Below, piece by piece: positions 5,180-11,810 of a stretch of 15,939 bases of DNA (positions are counted from its first letter, which is position 1; the number at the start of each line of letters is the position of its first letter). Location of the stretch: the NCBI GenBank assembly GCA_038258095.1, contig JBBSQE010000052.1:1-15939 (forward strand). The letters are read 5' to 3'. The stretch is from JBBSQE01 sp038258095 (GTDB taxonomy: Bacteria > Actinomycetota > Thermoleophilia > Solirubrobacterales > 70-9). Position numbers and translations under genes: made by a program. A model generated the notes under the pieces. That model made no database searches. It worked only from the letters and a program-made list of their open reading frames with translations, and had not been told where the DNA came from.

Positions 5180-6364
5180 ATGGCCCAGACAGGCCTCAAG
5201 GAGCTGTTGCAGGCCGGAGTCCACTTCGGCCATCAGACCCGCCGCTGGAACCCGAACATGCGCCGTTTCATCCACGGCGAGCGCGACGGGATCCACATCA
5301 TCGACCTTCTCCAGACCGAGGAGCTGCTCGAGCAGGCACGCGTCTTCGCGGGCGAGCTCACGAGCGGGGGCGGGACTGTCCTCTTCGTCGGCACCAAGAA
5401 GCAGGCGCGCGACTCACTGAAGGAGTGGGCCGACCGCTGCCAGATGCCCTACGTCAACCTGCGCTGGCTCGGTGGGCTGCTCACCAACTTCCAGACGATC
5501 TCCCAGCGGATCGCCCGCTTGCACGAACTGAAGGACTGGCAGGACACAGGCCGGCTCGAGCTGCTTCCGACCAAGGAGCGCATGAGCCTCCAGGCCGAGC
5601 TCACGAAGCTCGAGTTCAACCTCGGCGGCGTCCGCGACATGGAGCGCCTGCCGGACGCGATCCTCGTCCTCGACCTGAAGACCGAGGACATCGGGGTGCG
5701 CGAGGCCGCGCGTCTGCGGATCCCGATCATCGGGCTGGTCGACACCAACTGCGATCCGACCCCGGTCAACTACGTCATCCCGGGCAACGACGACGCGATC
5801 CGCTCCTGCGAACTGATCATCTCGACGATCGGCGGCGCGATCGAGGAAGGCTCCGGTGCGTGGCGGGCCGAGGAGGAGCGAAAGCGCGCGATCGAGGCCG
5901 AGCGGCGCCGGGTCGAGGAGGAGGAGCGGCGCAAGCGCGAGGAGGAGGACAAGGCGCGCAAGGAGGCCGAGGAGGTAGCACAGGCCGAGGCAGCCGCAGT
6001 GCAGGCCGCTCAGGCCGCGCAGCAGGCCCAGCAGGCCGCCCAGCAGCCGCAGCAGGCCGCACAGCCTCGCCAGCCGGCGCAGCGTCAGTCGACGAAGCCC
6101 GTGGCCAGGTCAGAGCAGACCAAGCAGGCGCCCGCCCCGGCCAAGGCCGAGGCGCCCGCCAAGCCCGAGGCACAGGCGAAGCCCGAGGCGCCGGCTGAGC
6201 CCGAGGCTCCCGCGAAGCCGCGGATTCCTGACCACCCGCAGGCGATCGCGCCCGATGCCGACCCCGAGCCGTCCCAGCCCGCAGCCGCGGAGCCGACGGC
6301 CGCGGAACCCGCCGAGGAGGCTGAACCTGCTCCCGCCGTGACCGAGAAGAAGGAGTCCGAGTAA
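5180..6364 (+). CDS. rpsB: 30S ribosomal protein S2 with a long low-complexity C-terminal tail
   Basis: Residues 1 to about 225 are a complete S2 protein, which sits on the back of the small subunit and is needed for stable binding of S1-type proteins and initiation. Landmarks are LLQAGVHFGHQTRRWNP (9-25), IHIIDLLQT, FVGTKKQA (69-76), RWLGGLLTNF (95-104), LPDAILVLD and GLVDTNCDP (185-193). Typical S2 is 230-290 residues; this one is 394. The additional part has three blocks: a charged Glu/Arg/Lys stretch likely to form a helix or coiled coil (228-268), a Gln/Ala-rich block (about 266-302), and an Ala/Pro/Lys/Glu block with AKPEA-like repeats (321-347) running into an acidic Ala/Pro/Glu end. 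Tails of this type occur on S2 in other high-GC actinobacteria, though this is long. The stop overlaps the tsf ATG by one base (TAATG). Confidence 0.96.
   Translation: MAQTGLKELLQAGVHFGHQTRRWNPNMRRFIHGERDGIHIIDLLQTEELLEQARVFAGELTSGGGTVLFVGTKKQARDSLKEWADRCQMPYVNLRWLGGLLTNFQTISQRIARLHELKDWQDTGRLELLPTKERMSLQAELTKLEFNLGGVRDMERLPDAILVLDLKTEDIGVREAARLRIPIIGLVDTNCDPTPVNYVIPGNDDAIRSCELIISTIGGAIEEGSGAWRAEEERKRAIEAERRRVEEEERRKREEEDKARKEAEEVAQAEAAAVQAAQAAQQAQQAAQQPQQAAQPRQPAQRQSTKPVARSEQTKQAPAPAKAEAPAKPEAQAKPEAPAEPEAPAKPRIPDHPQAIAPDADPEPSQPAAAEPTAAEPAEEAEPAPAVTEKKESE
5975..6085 (+). repeat. Gln/Ala-rich repeat in the rpsB tail
   Basis: This stretch encodes residues 266-302 of S2, built almost entirely from Gln, Ala and Pro, with repeated CAGGCC/CAGCAGGCC units. 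It is a coding low-complexity tract prone to slippage and length change, not a CRISPR or mobile repeat. Confidence 0.75.
6140..6220 (+). repeat. AKPEA-type tandem repeats in the rpsB tail
   Basis: This tract encodes residues 321-347 of S2 as degenerate 5-6 residue units of the form AKAEAP, AKPEAQ, AKPEAP, AEPEAP, AKP. Alternating Lys-Pro-Glu-Ala repeats of this kind are usually extended and disordered. Confidence 0.75.
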
Positions 6365-6969
6365 TGGCGGCATCGGCAAAGGACGTGAAGGCACTCCGCG
6401 ACCGCACGGGCGCGGGGATGATGGACTGCAAGTCGGCGCTCGACGAGGCCGATGGCGATGTCGACCGCGCGATCGAGATCCTCCGCGTCAAGGGACAGGC
6501 CTCCGCAGCGAAGCGCGAGGGCCGCGGGACCAACGAGGGCGTCGTCTCCTCCTACATCCACGCGAACGACCGCGTCGGCGCGATGGTCGAGGTCCAGTGT
6601 GAAACGGACTTCGTCTCCCGCAACGAGGACTTCAAGGCGTTCGCCTACGAGGTCGCTCTACACGTGGCCGCGACCTCCCCGCGATACGTGACGATCGACG
6701 AGATCCCCGAGGACGAGGTCGCCGCCGAGCGCCGAGTCTTCGAGGAGAAGGCGCGCAGCGAGGGGAAGCCCGACAACGTCGTGGAGCGGATCGTCGACGG
6801 CCAGGTCAAGAAGTGGGCCAAGGACCTCGTCCTCCTCGAACAGGAGCACGTGAACGGCGACAAGCACGACGGGTCTACGATCGAGGAGCTGCGCCAGCAG
6901 ATCGCGTCCAAGACGGGCGAGAACGTCCGCATCGCCCGCTTCGTCTACTTCCGCGTCGGCTCGGACTGA
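6364..6969 (+). CDS. tsf: Elongation factor Ts (short form)
   Basis: EF-Ts exchanges GDP for GTP on EF-Tu. The N-terminal UBA-like domain carries the signature VKALRDRTGAGMMDCKSAL (8-26), and the EF-Tu-contacting TDFV motif is at 81-84, followed by SRNEDF. At 201 residues it is the compact single-core form, as in Thermus, and lacks the second core subdomain and coiled coil of the 283-residue E. coli protein. The C-terminal end is complete, with TGENVRIARFVYFRVG. The ATG shares one base with the rpsB stop, the standard rpsB-tsf coupling. The next gene on this strand is not pyrH as usual but an exported repeat protein, and a GC-rich hairpin follows the stop codon. Confidence 0.96.
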   Translation: MAASAKDVKALRDRTGAGMMDCKSALDEADGDVDRAIEILRVKGQASAAKREGRGTNEGVVSSYIHANDRVGAMVEVQCETDFVSRNEDFKAFAYEVALHVAATSPRYVTIDEIPEDEVAAERRVFEEKARSEGKPDNVVERIVDGQVKKWAKDLVLLEQEHVNGDKHDGSTIEELRQQIASKTGENVRIARFVYFRVGSD

Positions 6970-6976
6970 GGCCGAA

Positions 6977-6996
6977 GCCGGGGGAACCTGCCCGGC
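6977..6996 (+). terminator. GC-rich hairpin after tsf, possible terminator
   Basis: A perfect 6-pair stem, GCCGGG (6977-6982) with CCCGGC (6991-6996), and an 8-base loop begin 7 bases after the tsf stop. There is no T-run after it, so it would be an atypical terminator of the kind often proposed in high-GC actinobacteria. Confidence 0.4.
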
Positions 6997-7037
6997 ATTG
7001 GCTTCCGACAACCGGCGCCTGGTCGTTCCCCGCCCAG

Positions 7038-7043
7038 TACCTT
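7038..7043 (+). promoter_or_regulatory. Possible -10 box (TACCTT) before the RTX-like gene
   Basis: TACCTT fits TANNNT and ends 6 bases before the ATG at 7050. No Shine-Dalgarno site is present. The spacing fits a leaderless transcript. No good -35 was found. Confidence 0.3.
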
Positions 7044-7049
7044 GACCAC

Positions 7050-8558
7050 ATGGAGGATCTGGGAGGGTGGACATTCCGTAGACCTCGGTCCTGGCGAGCC
7101 CGGACCGGGTCTTTTGTGCTCGCCGCCGGCGCGTGTGCCCTCTTCGTCCTCGTCTTCGCCGGCTCTGCGTCGGCCGAGACGACGAGATTCACCGTGAGCT
7201 ACACGACGCCGGGCGCCGGGCCTGTCTCGGGAAGCCTCACATCCGGTGAGTGGGGCAATTCGGACATCAACACCATCCTGGCGGGCAGGACTGCCGATGG
7301 CCAGCCGGAGCACTGTGAGAAATCCTGCTACTTCGTCTCCTATGACTACCAGTATCGGATAGACACCCCAGGGCCGAAGGATGTTGCTCTGCTCCCTGGC
7401 GAGACCGCCTCGATGATCGACATCAGCGGCCCGCGGGAGAGGGACGGGGAGCTTTGCATCAAGGCTTCGAACCGTGGCTCCGTCGGCTTTGAGCCAATCA
7501 CCTGGACCATCACGTTCCCGGGAGGACGGACTCTCACCAGAATGGTGTGGCCCGGGACCGATTATGCCTATATCGGTGCCTCGCCCTCCGCGGCGGAGGT
7601 CGATTGCCGGGGTGTCTGCAATCTGGAGGTGACACGCGCAGGTACGGAAAGCGCTGATCGGCTCCTCGGAACGAACCGGACCGACAACATCCATGGTGCA
7701 GGCGGCGACGACTCGATCGTGGGCAAGGCCGGCTCCGACTGTCTGCTCGGCGACGCGGGGAACGATCGCATCCTCGGCAAGCAAGGCGGTGATGTCATCC
7801 TGGGAGGCTCAGGCAACGACCGCCTTGCCGGTGGAGCGGGTTTGGACCTCTTGGGTGGGAACGGAGGCAATGACTTTCTTGCCGACGGACTCGGCCGCAA
7901 CTACATCTCAGGCGGTCCGGGCGCGGACATCATCTTGGCGCGGGGGTCGGTTGACGAAGGGCTTGGCTGCGGTCCCGGCTTTGACCTCGCGATGGTCGAT
8001 CCGGGTGATCCAATCTCCGGCTGCGAGCGCGTGAGCCGAAAACCCAACGTGGTGCTCCTTCCCGCTCCGCGTCCCGAGCGCGGTCGAGCGGTTCTGAGTC
8101 GCGGGGCGCTCGTGCCGATCGTGTGCACGCAGAGATGCTCGATCAGAACTGTCGTGGCCCTGGACAGCGGCAGCGCCCGAGAGCTCGGCCTTCCCCGGCG
8201 GCTGAGGATCGCTCGCGCCGGGCTCGGTGAAGCGGGGTTGAGCCAGACACACGGAGCGTTCTCGCCGGCCGCGAAGGACGCCCTGTCGGTGTCCCGCCCG
8301 GAGCGACGCGGGCTGAGGTTTGTCGGCAAGAGCCATCTGCGGTTCACGATCAAGACGACGGTGCGGACGAGATCAGGATGGCGGGGAGCGCTCTTCACCC
8401 GGGCTGAGGCCTGGGGATTGCGGAAATTCGCCAGGCGTGGGAGAGGCAGGAGAGCCCTGAGATGCTCGCCGAAGCACCCCTGCTCAGTTGACTTCAACCA
8501 GCCGCGGGCCCGCTTGCGTTTCAAGTCCGCGAACCGGATGGTCATGGTCCAAGGCTGA
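7050..8558 (+). CDS. Secreted protein with RTX-like (hemolysin-type) calcium-binding repeats
   Basis: This 502-residue protein has a Sec-type signal: a basic start with RRPRSWRAR (10-18), a hydrophobic core (about 21-38) and an ASA cleavage site (40-42), so the mature form should begin at E43. Residues 43-195 form a Cys-containing domain that I do not recognise (Cys 89, 93, 136, 186, 190). Residues about 197-300 hold roughly nine degenerate GGxGxD nonapeptides such as GAGGDDSIV, DAGNDRILG, GSGNDRLAG and GPGADIILA, which in RTX proteins fold as a Ca-binding parallel beta-roll. The remaining 200 residues are basic and unrecognised, with further Cys pairs at 359/363 and 472/478. The frame is open upstream of 7050, but this ATG puts the signal peptide at the N-terminus. 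It lies between tsf and pyrH, genes normally adjacent, and by eye uses more A/T-ending codons than either. No type I transporter lies nearby. Function unknown. Confidence 0.85.
   Translation: MEDLGGWTFRRPRSWRARTGSFVLAAGACALFVLVFAGSASAETTRFTVSYTTPGAGPVSGSLTSGEWGNSDINTILAGRTADGQPEHCEKSCYFVSYDYQYRIDTPGPKDVALLPGETASMIDISGPRERDGELCIKASNRGSVGFEPITWTITFPGGRTLTRMVWPGTDYAYIGASPSAAEVDCRGVCNLEVTRAGTESADRLLGTNRTDNIHGAGGDDSIVGKAGSDCLLGDAGNDRILGKQGGDVILGGSGNDRLAGGAGLDLLGGNGGNDFLADGLGRNYISGGPGADIILARGSVDEGLGCGPGFDLAMVDPGDPISGCERVSRKPNVVLLPAPRPERGRAVLSRGALVPIVCTQRCSIRTVVALDSGSARELGLPRRLRIARAGLGEAGLSQTHGAFSPAAKDALSVSRPERRGLRFVGKSHLRFTIKTTVRTRSGWRGALFTRAEAWGLRKFARRGRGRRALRCSPKHPCSVDFNQPRARLRFKSANRMVMVQG
7638..7949 (+). 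repeat. Tandem RTX-like nonapeptide-coding repeats
   Basis: About nine consecutive 9-codon units encode degenerate GGxGxDxxx motifs (residues 197-300 of the exported protein). At DNA level the unit is a diverged 27-base period centred on GGC-GGC/GGA-xxC-GAC. Confidence 0.8.
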
Positions 8559-8582
8559 GAGGCCCCAGAGCCCCGCGCCCGC

Positions 8583-8588
8583 TAGGCT
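8583..8588 (+). promoter_or_regulatory. Possible -10 box (TAGGCT) before pyrH
   Basis: TAGGCT lies in the 39-base gap between the RTX-like gene and pyrH, with 9 bases between it and the ATG. There is no strong Shine-Dalgarno site; the AGG within the box could act as a weak one at a long spacing. A promoter here would let pyrH-frr-uppS-cdsA be expressed independently of the RTX-like gene. Confidence 0.35.
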
Positions 8589-8597
8589 CGCCGCGCG

Positions 8598-9320
8598 ATG
8601 CCCGAGACCGAGCCGAAGTTCCGCCGCATCATGCTGAAGCTCTCGGGCGAGGCGTTGATGGGCGATCTCGATTTCGGCACCGACGCGAACCAGGTCAGTC
8701 GCATCGCCAAGCAGGTCGAGGCGACCTGCGAGCGGGGAGTCGAGGTTGCGGTGGTCGTGGGCGCCGGCAACATCTATCGGGGCCTCGAGGGGGCGGCGAA
8801 CGGCATGGACCGAGCGACCGGCGACTACATGGGGATGCTCGCAACCGTCCTCAACGCCCTGACCCTTCAGGACGCGCTCGAGAAGCTCGGCCAGTACACC
8901 CGCGTCGTCTCGGCCCTGGATGTCCGTGAGGTCGCCGAGCCCTACATCCGCCGCCGCGCGATGCGGCATCTCGAGAAGGGGCGGGTGGTCATCTTCGCCG
9001 CGGGGACCGGCAACCCGTTCTTCACGACCGACACCGCGGCCGCCTTGCGCGCGCTGGAGATCCACGCCGAGGCCATCCTGATGGCCAAGAACGGGGTGGA
9101 GGGGGTCTATGACTCCGACCCGAACGCCAACCCCGATGCCGCGTTCATCCCCGCGATCAGCCATCGCGAGGCGATCGAGCGGGACCTGAAGGTGATGGAC
9201 TCGACCGCGCTCTCTCTGTGCATGGACAACGACCTTCCGATTTACGTCTTCAACATGGCCGACGAGGGGAACATCGACCGGATCGTCTCCGGCGAACGGG
9301 TCGGCACCCTCGTTTCCTAG
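8598..9320 (+). CDS. pyrH: UMP kinase
   Basis: UMP kinase phosphorylates UMP to UDP with ATP, feeding RNA, DNA and cell-wall nucleotide sugars. The 240-residue protein is a complete amino-acid-kinase-fold bacterial UMPK: KLSGEAL (14-20) near the phosphate site, VVGAGNIYRG (53-62), GDYMGMLATVLNAL (75-88), AAGTGNPFFTTDTAAALRA (134-152), AKNGVEGVYDSDP (163-175) and the MDSTAL motif (200-205). Length matches the family. The ATG gives the standard start a few residues before the first strand. It is followed by frr after 21 bases, the near-universal pyrH-frr pair. Here the usual upstream partner tsf is separated from it by the RTX-like gene. Confidence 0.97.
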   Translation: MPETEPKFRRIMLKLSGEALMGDLDFGTDANQVSRIAKQVEATCERGVEVAVVVGAGNIYRGLEGAANGMDRATGDYMGMLATVLNALTLQDALEKLGQYTRVVSALDVREVAEPYIRRRAMRHLEKGRVVIFAAGTGNPFFTTDTAAALRALEIHAEAILMAKNGVEGVYDSDPNANPDAAFIPAISHREAIERDLKVMDSTALSLCMDNDLPIYVFNMADEGNIDRIVSGERVGTLVS

Positions 9321-9329
9321 CTGCGCCAA

Positions 9330-9335
9330 TAGGAT
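9330..9335 (+). promoter_or_regulatory. TAGGAT element before frr: Shine-Dalgarno (AGGA) or -10 box
   Basis: TAGGAT lies in the 21-base pyrH-frr gap and ends 6 bases before the frr ATG. AGGA (9331-9334) with a 7-base spacer is a workable Shine-Dalgarno site for frr in the pyrH-frr transcript. The same bases also match the TAGGNT -10 box seen elsewhere in the window. The first reading is simpler; both are possible. Confidence 0.45.
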
Positions 9336-9341
9336 CAACGC

Positions 9342-9911
9342 ATGGCGAACGAATTCATCGATGAGATGCTGGCTGACGCCGGCGAGAGAATGACCAAGTC
9401 CGTCGAGTCGACGCGCGGTGAGTTGGGGAGCGTGCGGACCGGCCGGGCATCACCGCACCTGCTGGACCGCATCCAGGTCGACTACTACGGTGCGATCACC
9501 CCGATCCGCCAGCTGGCGAACATCGCGACGACCGACGCTCGGCTGCTGACGATCACCCCGTTTGACAAGTCGGGAATCTCCGCCATCGAGAAGGCGATTC
9601 TCGAATCCGACATCGGCCTCACGCCCTCCAACGACGGAAACGTGGTCCGGCTGCAGATCCCGGAGCTCACCGAGGATCGCCGTCGCGACATGGTGAAGAT
9701 GGTCCACGGAGTCGGCGAGGAGGGCAAGGTCGCGGTTCGAAACGTGCGCCGCGACGTCATGCATGACCTTCGGGAGCTGAAGAAGGAGGGCGAGGTGGGC
9801 GAAGACGATGAGCGTCGCGCCGAGACCTCCCTGCAGAAGCTGACCGACGACGCGGTAGGCAGCATCGACTCCTTGCTGAAGAGCAAGGAAGAGGAGATCC
9901 TCGAAGTCTGA
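9342..9911 (+). CDS. frr: Ribosome recycling factor
   Basis: RRF works with EF-G to split ribosomes after termination. The 189-residue protein has the normal length and landmarks: the long helix ending in VRTGRASPHLLDRIQVDYYG (31-50), ITPIRQLANI, ITPFDKS (71-77), the SNDGNVVRLQIPELTEDRRRDM segment (96-117) and a C-terminal helix ending SLLKSKEEEILEV. The Arg in GRAS and the tip of domain II appear intact. The start has an AGGA site 7 bases upstream. The stop TGA overlaps the proposed CTG start of uppS as CTGA, and the gene carries the likely ribosome binding site for uppS in its last codons. Confidence 0.97.
   Translation: MANEFIDEMLADAGERMTKSVESTRGELGSVRTGRASPHLLDRIQVDYYGAITPIRQLANIATTDARLLTITPFDKSGISAIEKAILESDIGLTPSNDGNVVRLQIPELTEDRRRDMVKMVHGVGEEGKVAVRNVRRDVMHDLRELKKEGEVGEDDERRAETSLQKLTDDAVGSIDSLLKSKEEEILEV
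9893..9896 (+). promoter_or_regulatory. Likely Shine-Dalgarno site for the CTG-started uppS
   Basis: GGAG lies inside a purine-rich run (9885-9897) in the last codons of frr, 11 bases before the CTG at 9908. It supports initiation at the frr/uppS junction. I did not find a comparable site just before the later in-frame GTG at 10034. Confidence 0.45.
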
Positions 9912-10570
9912 GACCGAAGTACGTCGCGATCATCACCGACGGCAACGGGCGCTGGGCGCAGCAGCGCGGCCTCGAGCCCGTCGAGGGTCACAGGACCGGC
10001 GCCGACGTCGTCAAGGCCCGGCTGCGTGATGCGGTGGATCTCGGGATCGAGGAGCTCACGGTCTTCTCGTTCTCCACCGAGAACTGGTCCCGCCCCGAGG
10101 CCGAGGTGGCCGGTCTGATGCAGATGTTCGGCGAGCGAATCGACCGGGAGACGCCTGAGCTGGACGAGGAGGGCGTGAGGATGCGGTTCGTCGGGCGACG
10201 GGCGGGCGTTCCGGAAGAGCTGGTGCGCCGGATGGACTGGGCCGAGCGCAAGACAGCGCAAAACGACCGCATCACCCTGTTCATCGCCTTCAACTACGGC
10301 GGCAGGGCGGAGATCGTCGACGCGGCGCGAAGCTTCAAGGGAGACTCGGAAGCCGAGTTCCGCAATTTCCTCTACGCCCCCGAAATGCACGACCCGGACC
10401 TCCTGATCAGAACCAGCGGCGAACAGCGGATCTCCAACTATCTGCTCTGGCAGTGCGCGTACTCGGAGCTCGTCTTCAGTCCCGAGCTGTGGCCCGACTT
10501 CACGCGTGAGTCGTTCGAGGCCGCGCTGGCCGAGTACGCCGAGCGCCGCCGCCGATTTGGGGGCCGCTAG
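9908..10570 (+). CDS. uppS: Undecaprenyl diphosphate synthase family cis-prenyltransferase, proposed CTG start
   Basis: The enzyme condenses isopentenyl diphosphates onto an allylic primer in cis, making the polyprenyl carrier lipid for peptidoglycan. Motifs are complete from the N-terminus: AIITDGNGRWA (7-17) with the catalytic Asp at residue 11, EGHRTGADVV, FSFSTENWSRP, FNYGGRAEIVDA, LLIRTSGEQRISNYLLWQ and SPELWPDF. The motif-bearing N-terminus lies upstream of the first in-frame GTG (10034), and the frame has a stop at 9809-9811. Between that stop and the catalytic motif there is no ATG, GTG or TTG. The only near-cognate codon at a sensible place is CTG 9908, overlapping the frr stop as CTGA in the same style as other coupled genes here. 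This gives 220 residues, shorter than E. coli UppS (253), mainly by a trimmed loop before the LLIRTSGE motif. Product chain length cannot be told. Confidence 0.9.
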   Translation: MRPKYVAIITDGNGRWAQQRGLEPVEGHRTGADVVKARLRDAVDLGIEELTVFSFSTENWSRPEAEVAGLMQMFGERIDRETPELDEEGVRMRFVGRRAGVPEELVRRMDWAERKTAQNDRITLFIAFNYGGRAEIVDAARSFKGDSEAEFRNFLYAPEMHDPDLLIRTSGEQRISNYLLWQCAYSELVFSPELWPDFTRESFEAALAEYAERRRRFGGR

Positions 10571-10573
10571 CCA

Positions 10574-11626
10574 ATGGAGGGAGGGGAGAGGCCACCGAGG
10601 CGACGGCGCCGCCCGGGCCGAGGGCGCCCGCAAGCGCGCCGGAGCCGCCGCGAGCCCGACATGCAGGCCGCGGAGGAAACTTTCCGGGAGGGGCTCGCGG
10701 CGGAGTCGCAGGTACAGGCACCCGGCCATGGGATCTTCGGAGGCGACAACCTGCTCGAGGGCGAGGAAAGCTCGCCGGAGCGGGCGCCCCGTGGACGTGG
10801 GAAGGAGCCGCCTCCGCCGCGGCGGCGGGGCCGGGGGGAGACGGCCCGGCGGATAGCGGTCGCGATCCCGTGGATCGTCTTCGCGATCGCCATCACCGTG
10901 CTCGGCGGCATCGTCTTCGCCGTGGCGATGATCGGCATCGGCGTGATCGCCCTGCGCGAGTACTTCGGCATCACCCGAGCCCGCACACCCGTGCAGCTCG
11001 CGGCGTTCATCGCGGTCCCCGCGATGATCATCGCCGCCCACTTCGGCACCGCGTTCAACGTGCTGCTCGTTGCCACGGCCTCGTTTCCCCTGCTGTTCTT
11101 CTTCGGCGCGCGGATGAGCCACGACGGGGCGCTCACGAACGCCATGGGCCTGACCGTGCTCGGCACCGTCTGGATCGGGCTTCCCCTGGCGCACGCCGTC
11201 CTTCTGCGCGATCTGCCGCTGCACGGCGCTGCGCTCCTGATCGACGTACTCGTCGGGACGTTTGCGACCGACACGGGGGCATACGCAACCGGCCGGGCCA
11301 TCGGCCAGCACAAGTTCGCGCCCAACCTGTCTCCGAACAAGACGATCGAGGGTCTGATCGGAGGCTTCGTGATCGGCACGATGGCCTTCTGGTTCGCCGG
11401 GCTCTACCAGGACTGGCTGTCAGGAACCGACGCGCTGATCATCGGCGCTGCCGTGGCCGCCCTCGCGCCGATAGGCGACCTCTTCGAATCGCTCCTCAAG
11501 CGCGACCTCAAGATCAAGGACACGGGGACGATCTTCGGCCCCCACGGCGGCATCCTCGACCGCCTGGACGCGGTTTTCTTCACCATCGTCGCCGGCTACT
11601 ACCTGAGCGTGCTGCTCGTTTACTGA
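10574..11626 (+). CDS. cdsA: Phosphatidate cytidylyltransferase (CDP-diacylglycerol synthase) with a basic N-terminal extension
   Basis: CdsA makes CDP-diacylglycerol from phosphatidate and CTP in the cytoplasmic membrane, the branch point for phospholipids. The C-terminal signature is complete: SLLKRDLKIKDTGTIFGPHGG then ILDRLD (306-332), with its Lys-Asp pair (315-316) and DRLD (329-332). ATDTGAYATGR (231-241) and SPNKTIEG (253-260) are also typical. Residues about 95-350 contain the hydrophobic helices. Residues 1-92 are an unusual hydrophilic extension, very rich in Arg, Pro and Gly, where canonical CdsA begins almost at helix 1. The ATG at 10574 is 3 bases after the uppS stop. An internal ATG at residue 30 (10661) is a possible alternative start that would remove the most basic part. 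cdsA after uppS is the ancestral order. Confidence 0.93.
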   Translation: MEGGERPPRRRRRPGRGRPQARRSRREPDMQAAEETFREGLAAESQVQAPGHGIFGGDNLLEGEESSPERAPRGRGKEPPPPRRRGRGETARRIAVAIPWIVFAIAITVLGGIVFAVAMIGIGVIALREYFGITRARTPVQLAAFIAVPAMIIAAHFGTAFNVLLVATASFPLLFFFGARMSHDGALTNAMGLTVLGTVWIGLPLAHAVLLRDLPLHGAALLIDVLVGTFATDTGAYATGRAIGQHKFAPNLSPNKTIEGLIGGFVIGTMAFWFAGLYQDWLSGTDALIIGAAVAALAPIGDLFESLLKRDLKIKDTGTIFGPHGGILDRLDAVFFTIVAGYYLSVLLVY

Positions 11627-11634
11627 AAGTGGGG

Positions 11635-11707
11635 GCGGGAGAAAACGTCTCTCCTCCGCTACGACTGCCACTGATTTGAGTCGCTACGCAGAGGCATTTT
11701 CTCCCGC
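11635..11707. repeat. 11-base perfect inverted repeat after cdsA, 51-base spacer
   Basis: GCGGGAGAAAA (11635-11645) is perfectly complementary to TTTTCTCCCGC (11697-11707). Within the spacer are a nested CGACT/AGTCG pair (11662-11666 and 11679-11683) and a direct repeat of CGCTACG starting 25 bases apart (11657 and 11682). It begins 9 bases after the cdsA stop, within the longest gene-free stretch of the window. It could act as a terminator or folded 3' end of the cdsA transcript, but there is no T-run after the right arm. It could also be a small dispersed repeat. Confidence 0.6.
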
Positions 11708-11778
11708 ACACGAATCCAGGGACGAACGGCACGCACAGGTCGCTCCGCCGGAAGGGTGAACACGGCCTCCCTGAGCGT

Positions 11779-11810
11779 GTTTAGGTCCTGCCAAGCAGCT
11801 CTACCTAAAC
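11779..11810. repeat. 8-base inverted repeat with nested hairpin just before dxr
   Basis: GTTTAGGT (11779-11786) and ACCTAAAC (11803-11810) are perfect inverted arms. Inside them CTGC (11788-11791) and GCAG (11795-11798) form a second stem around CAA. The right arm ends 9 bases before the dxr ATG and overlaps the possible -10 box TAAACT. It is placed like an operator for a dimeric regulator, or it would form a hairpin at the start of the message. Confidence 0.6.

Noticed and set aside
5137..6198. 353-codon open frame overlapping rpsB in another + frame
   Set aside because: Its product is a random-looking Arg/Gly/Pro-rich chain; the S2 frame has a Shine-Dalgarno site and every family motif.
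5963..6220. Repetitive DNA resembling a CRISPR or tandem non-coding array
   Set aside because: The units are in frame with rpsB, degenerate at DNA level and have no unique spacers; they are coding low complexity.
6813..7049. Upstream extension of the RTX-like protein into tsf
   Set aside because: It would bury the signal peptide inside the protein and overlap tsf; the ATG at 7050 gives a normal export signal.
7110..7140. Lipoprotein or Tat-type signal on the RTX-like protein
   Set aside because: The Cys at residue 29 sits mid-helix without a proper lipobox, and no S/T-R-R-x-F-L-K motif is present; an ordinary Sec signal with ASA cleavage fits better.
9485..11311. Very long open frame (608 codons) on the minus strand across frr, uppS and cdsA
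   Set aside because: It is antisense to three genes with full family motifs; its translation is low-complexity and matches nothing I recognise. Long antisense frames are expected in GC-rich DNA.
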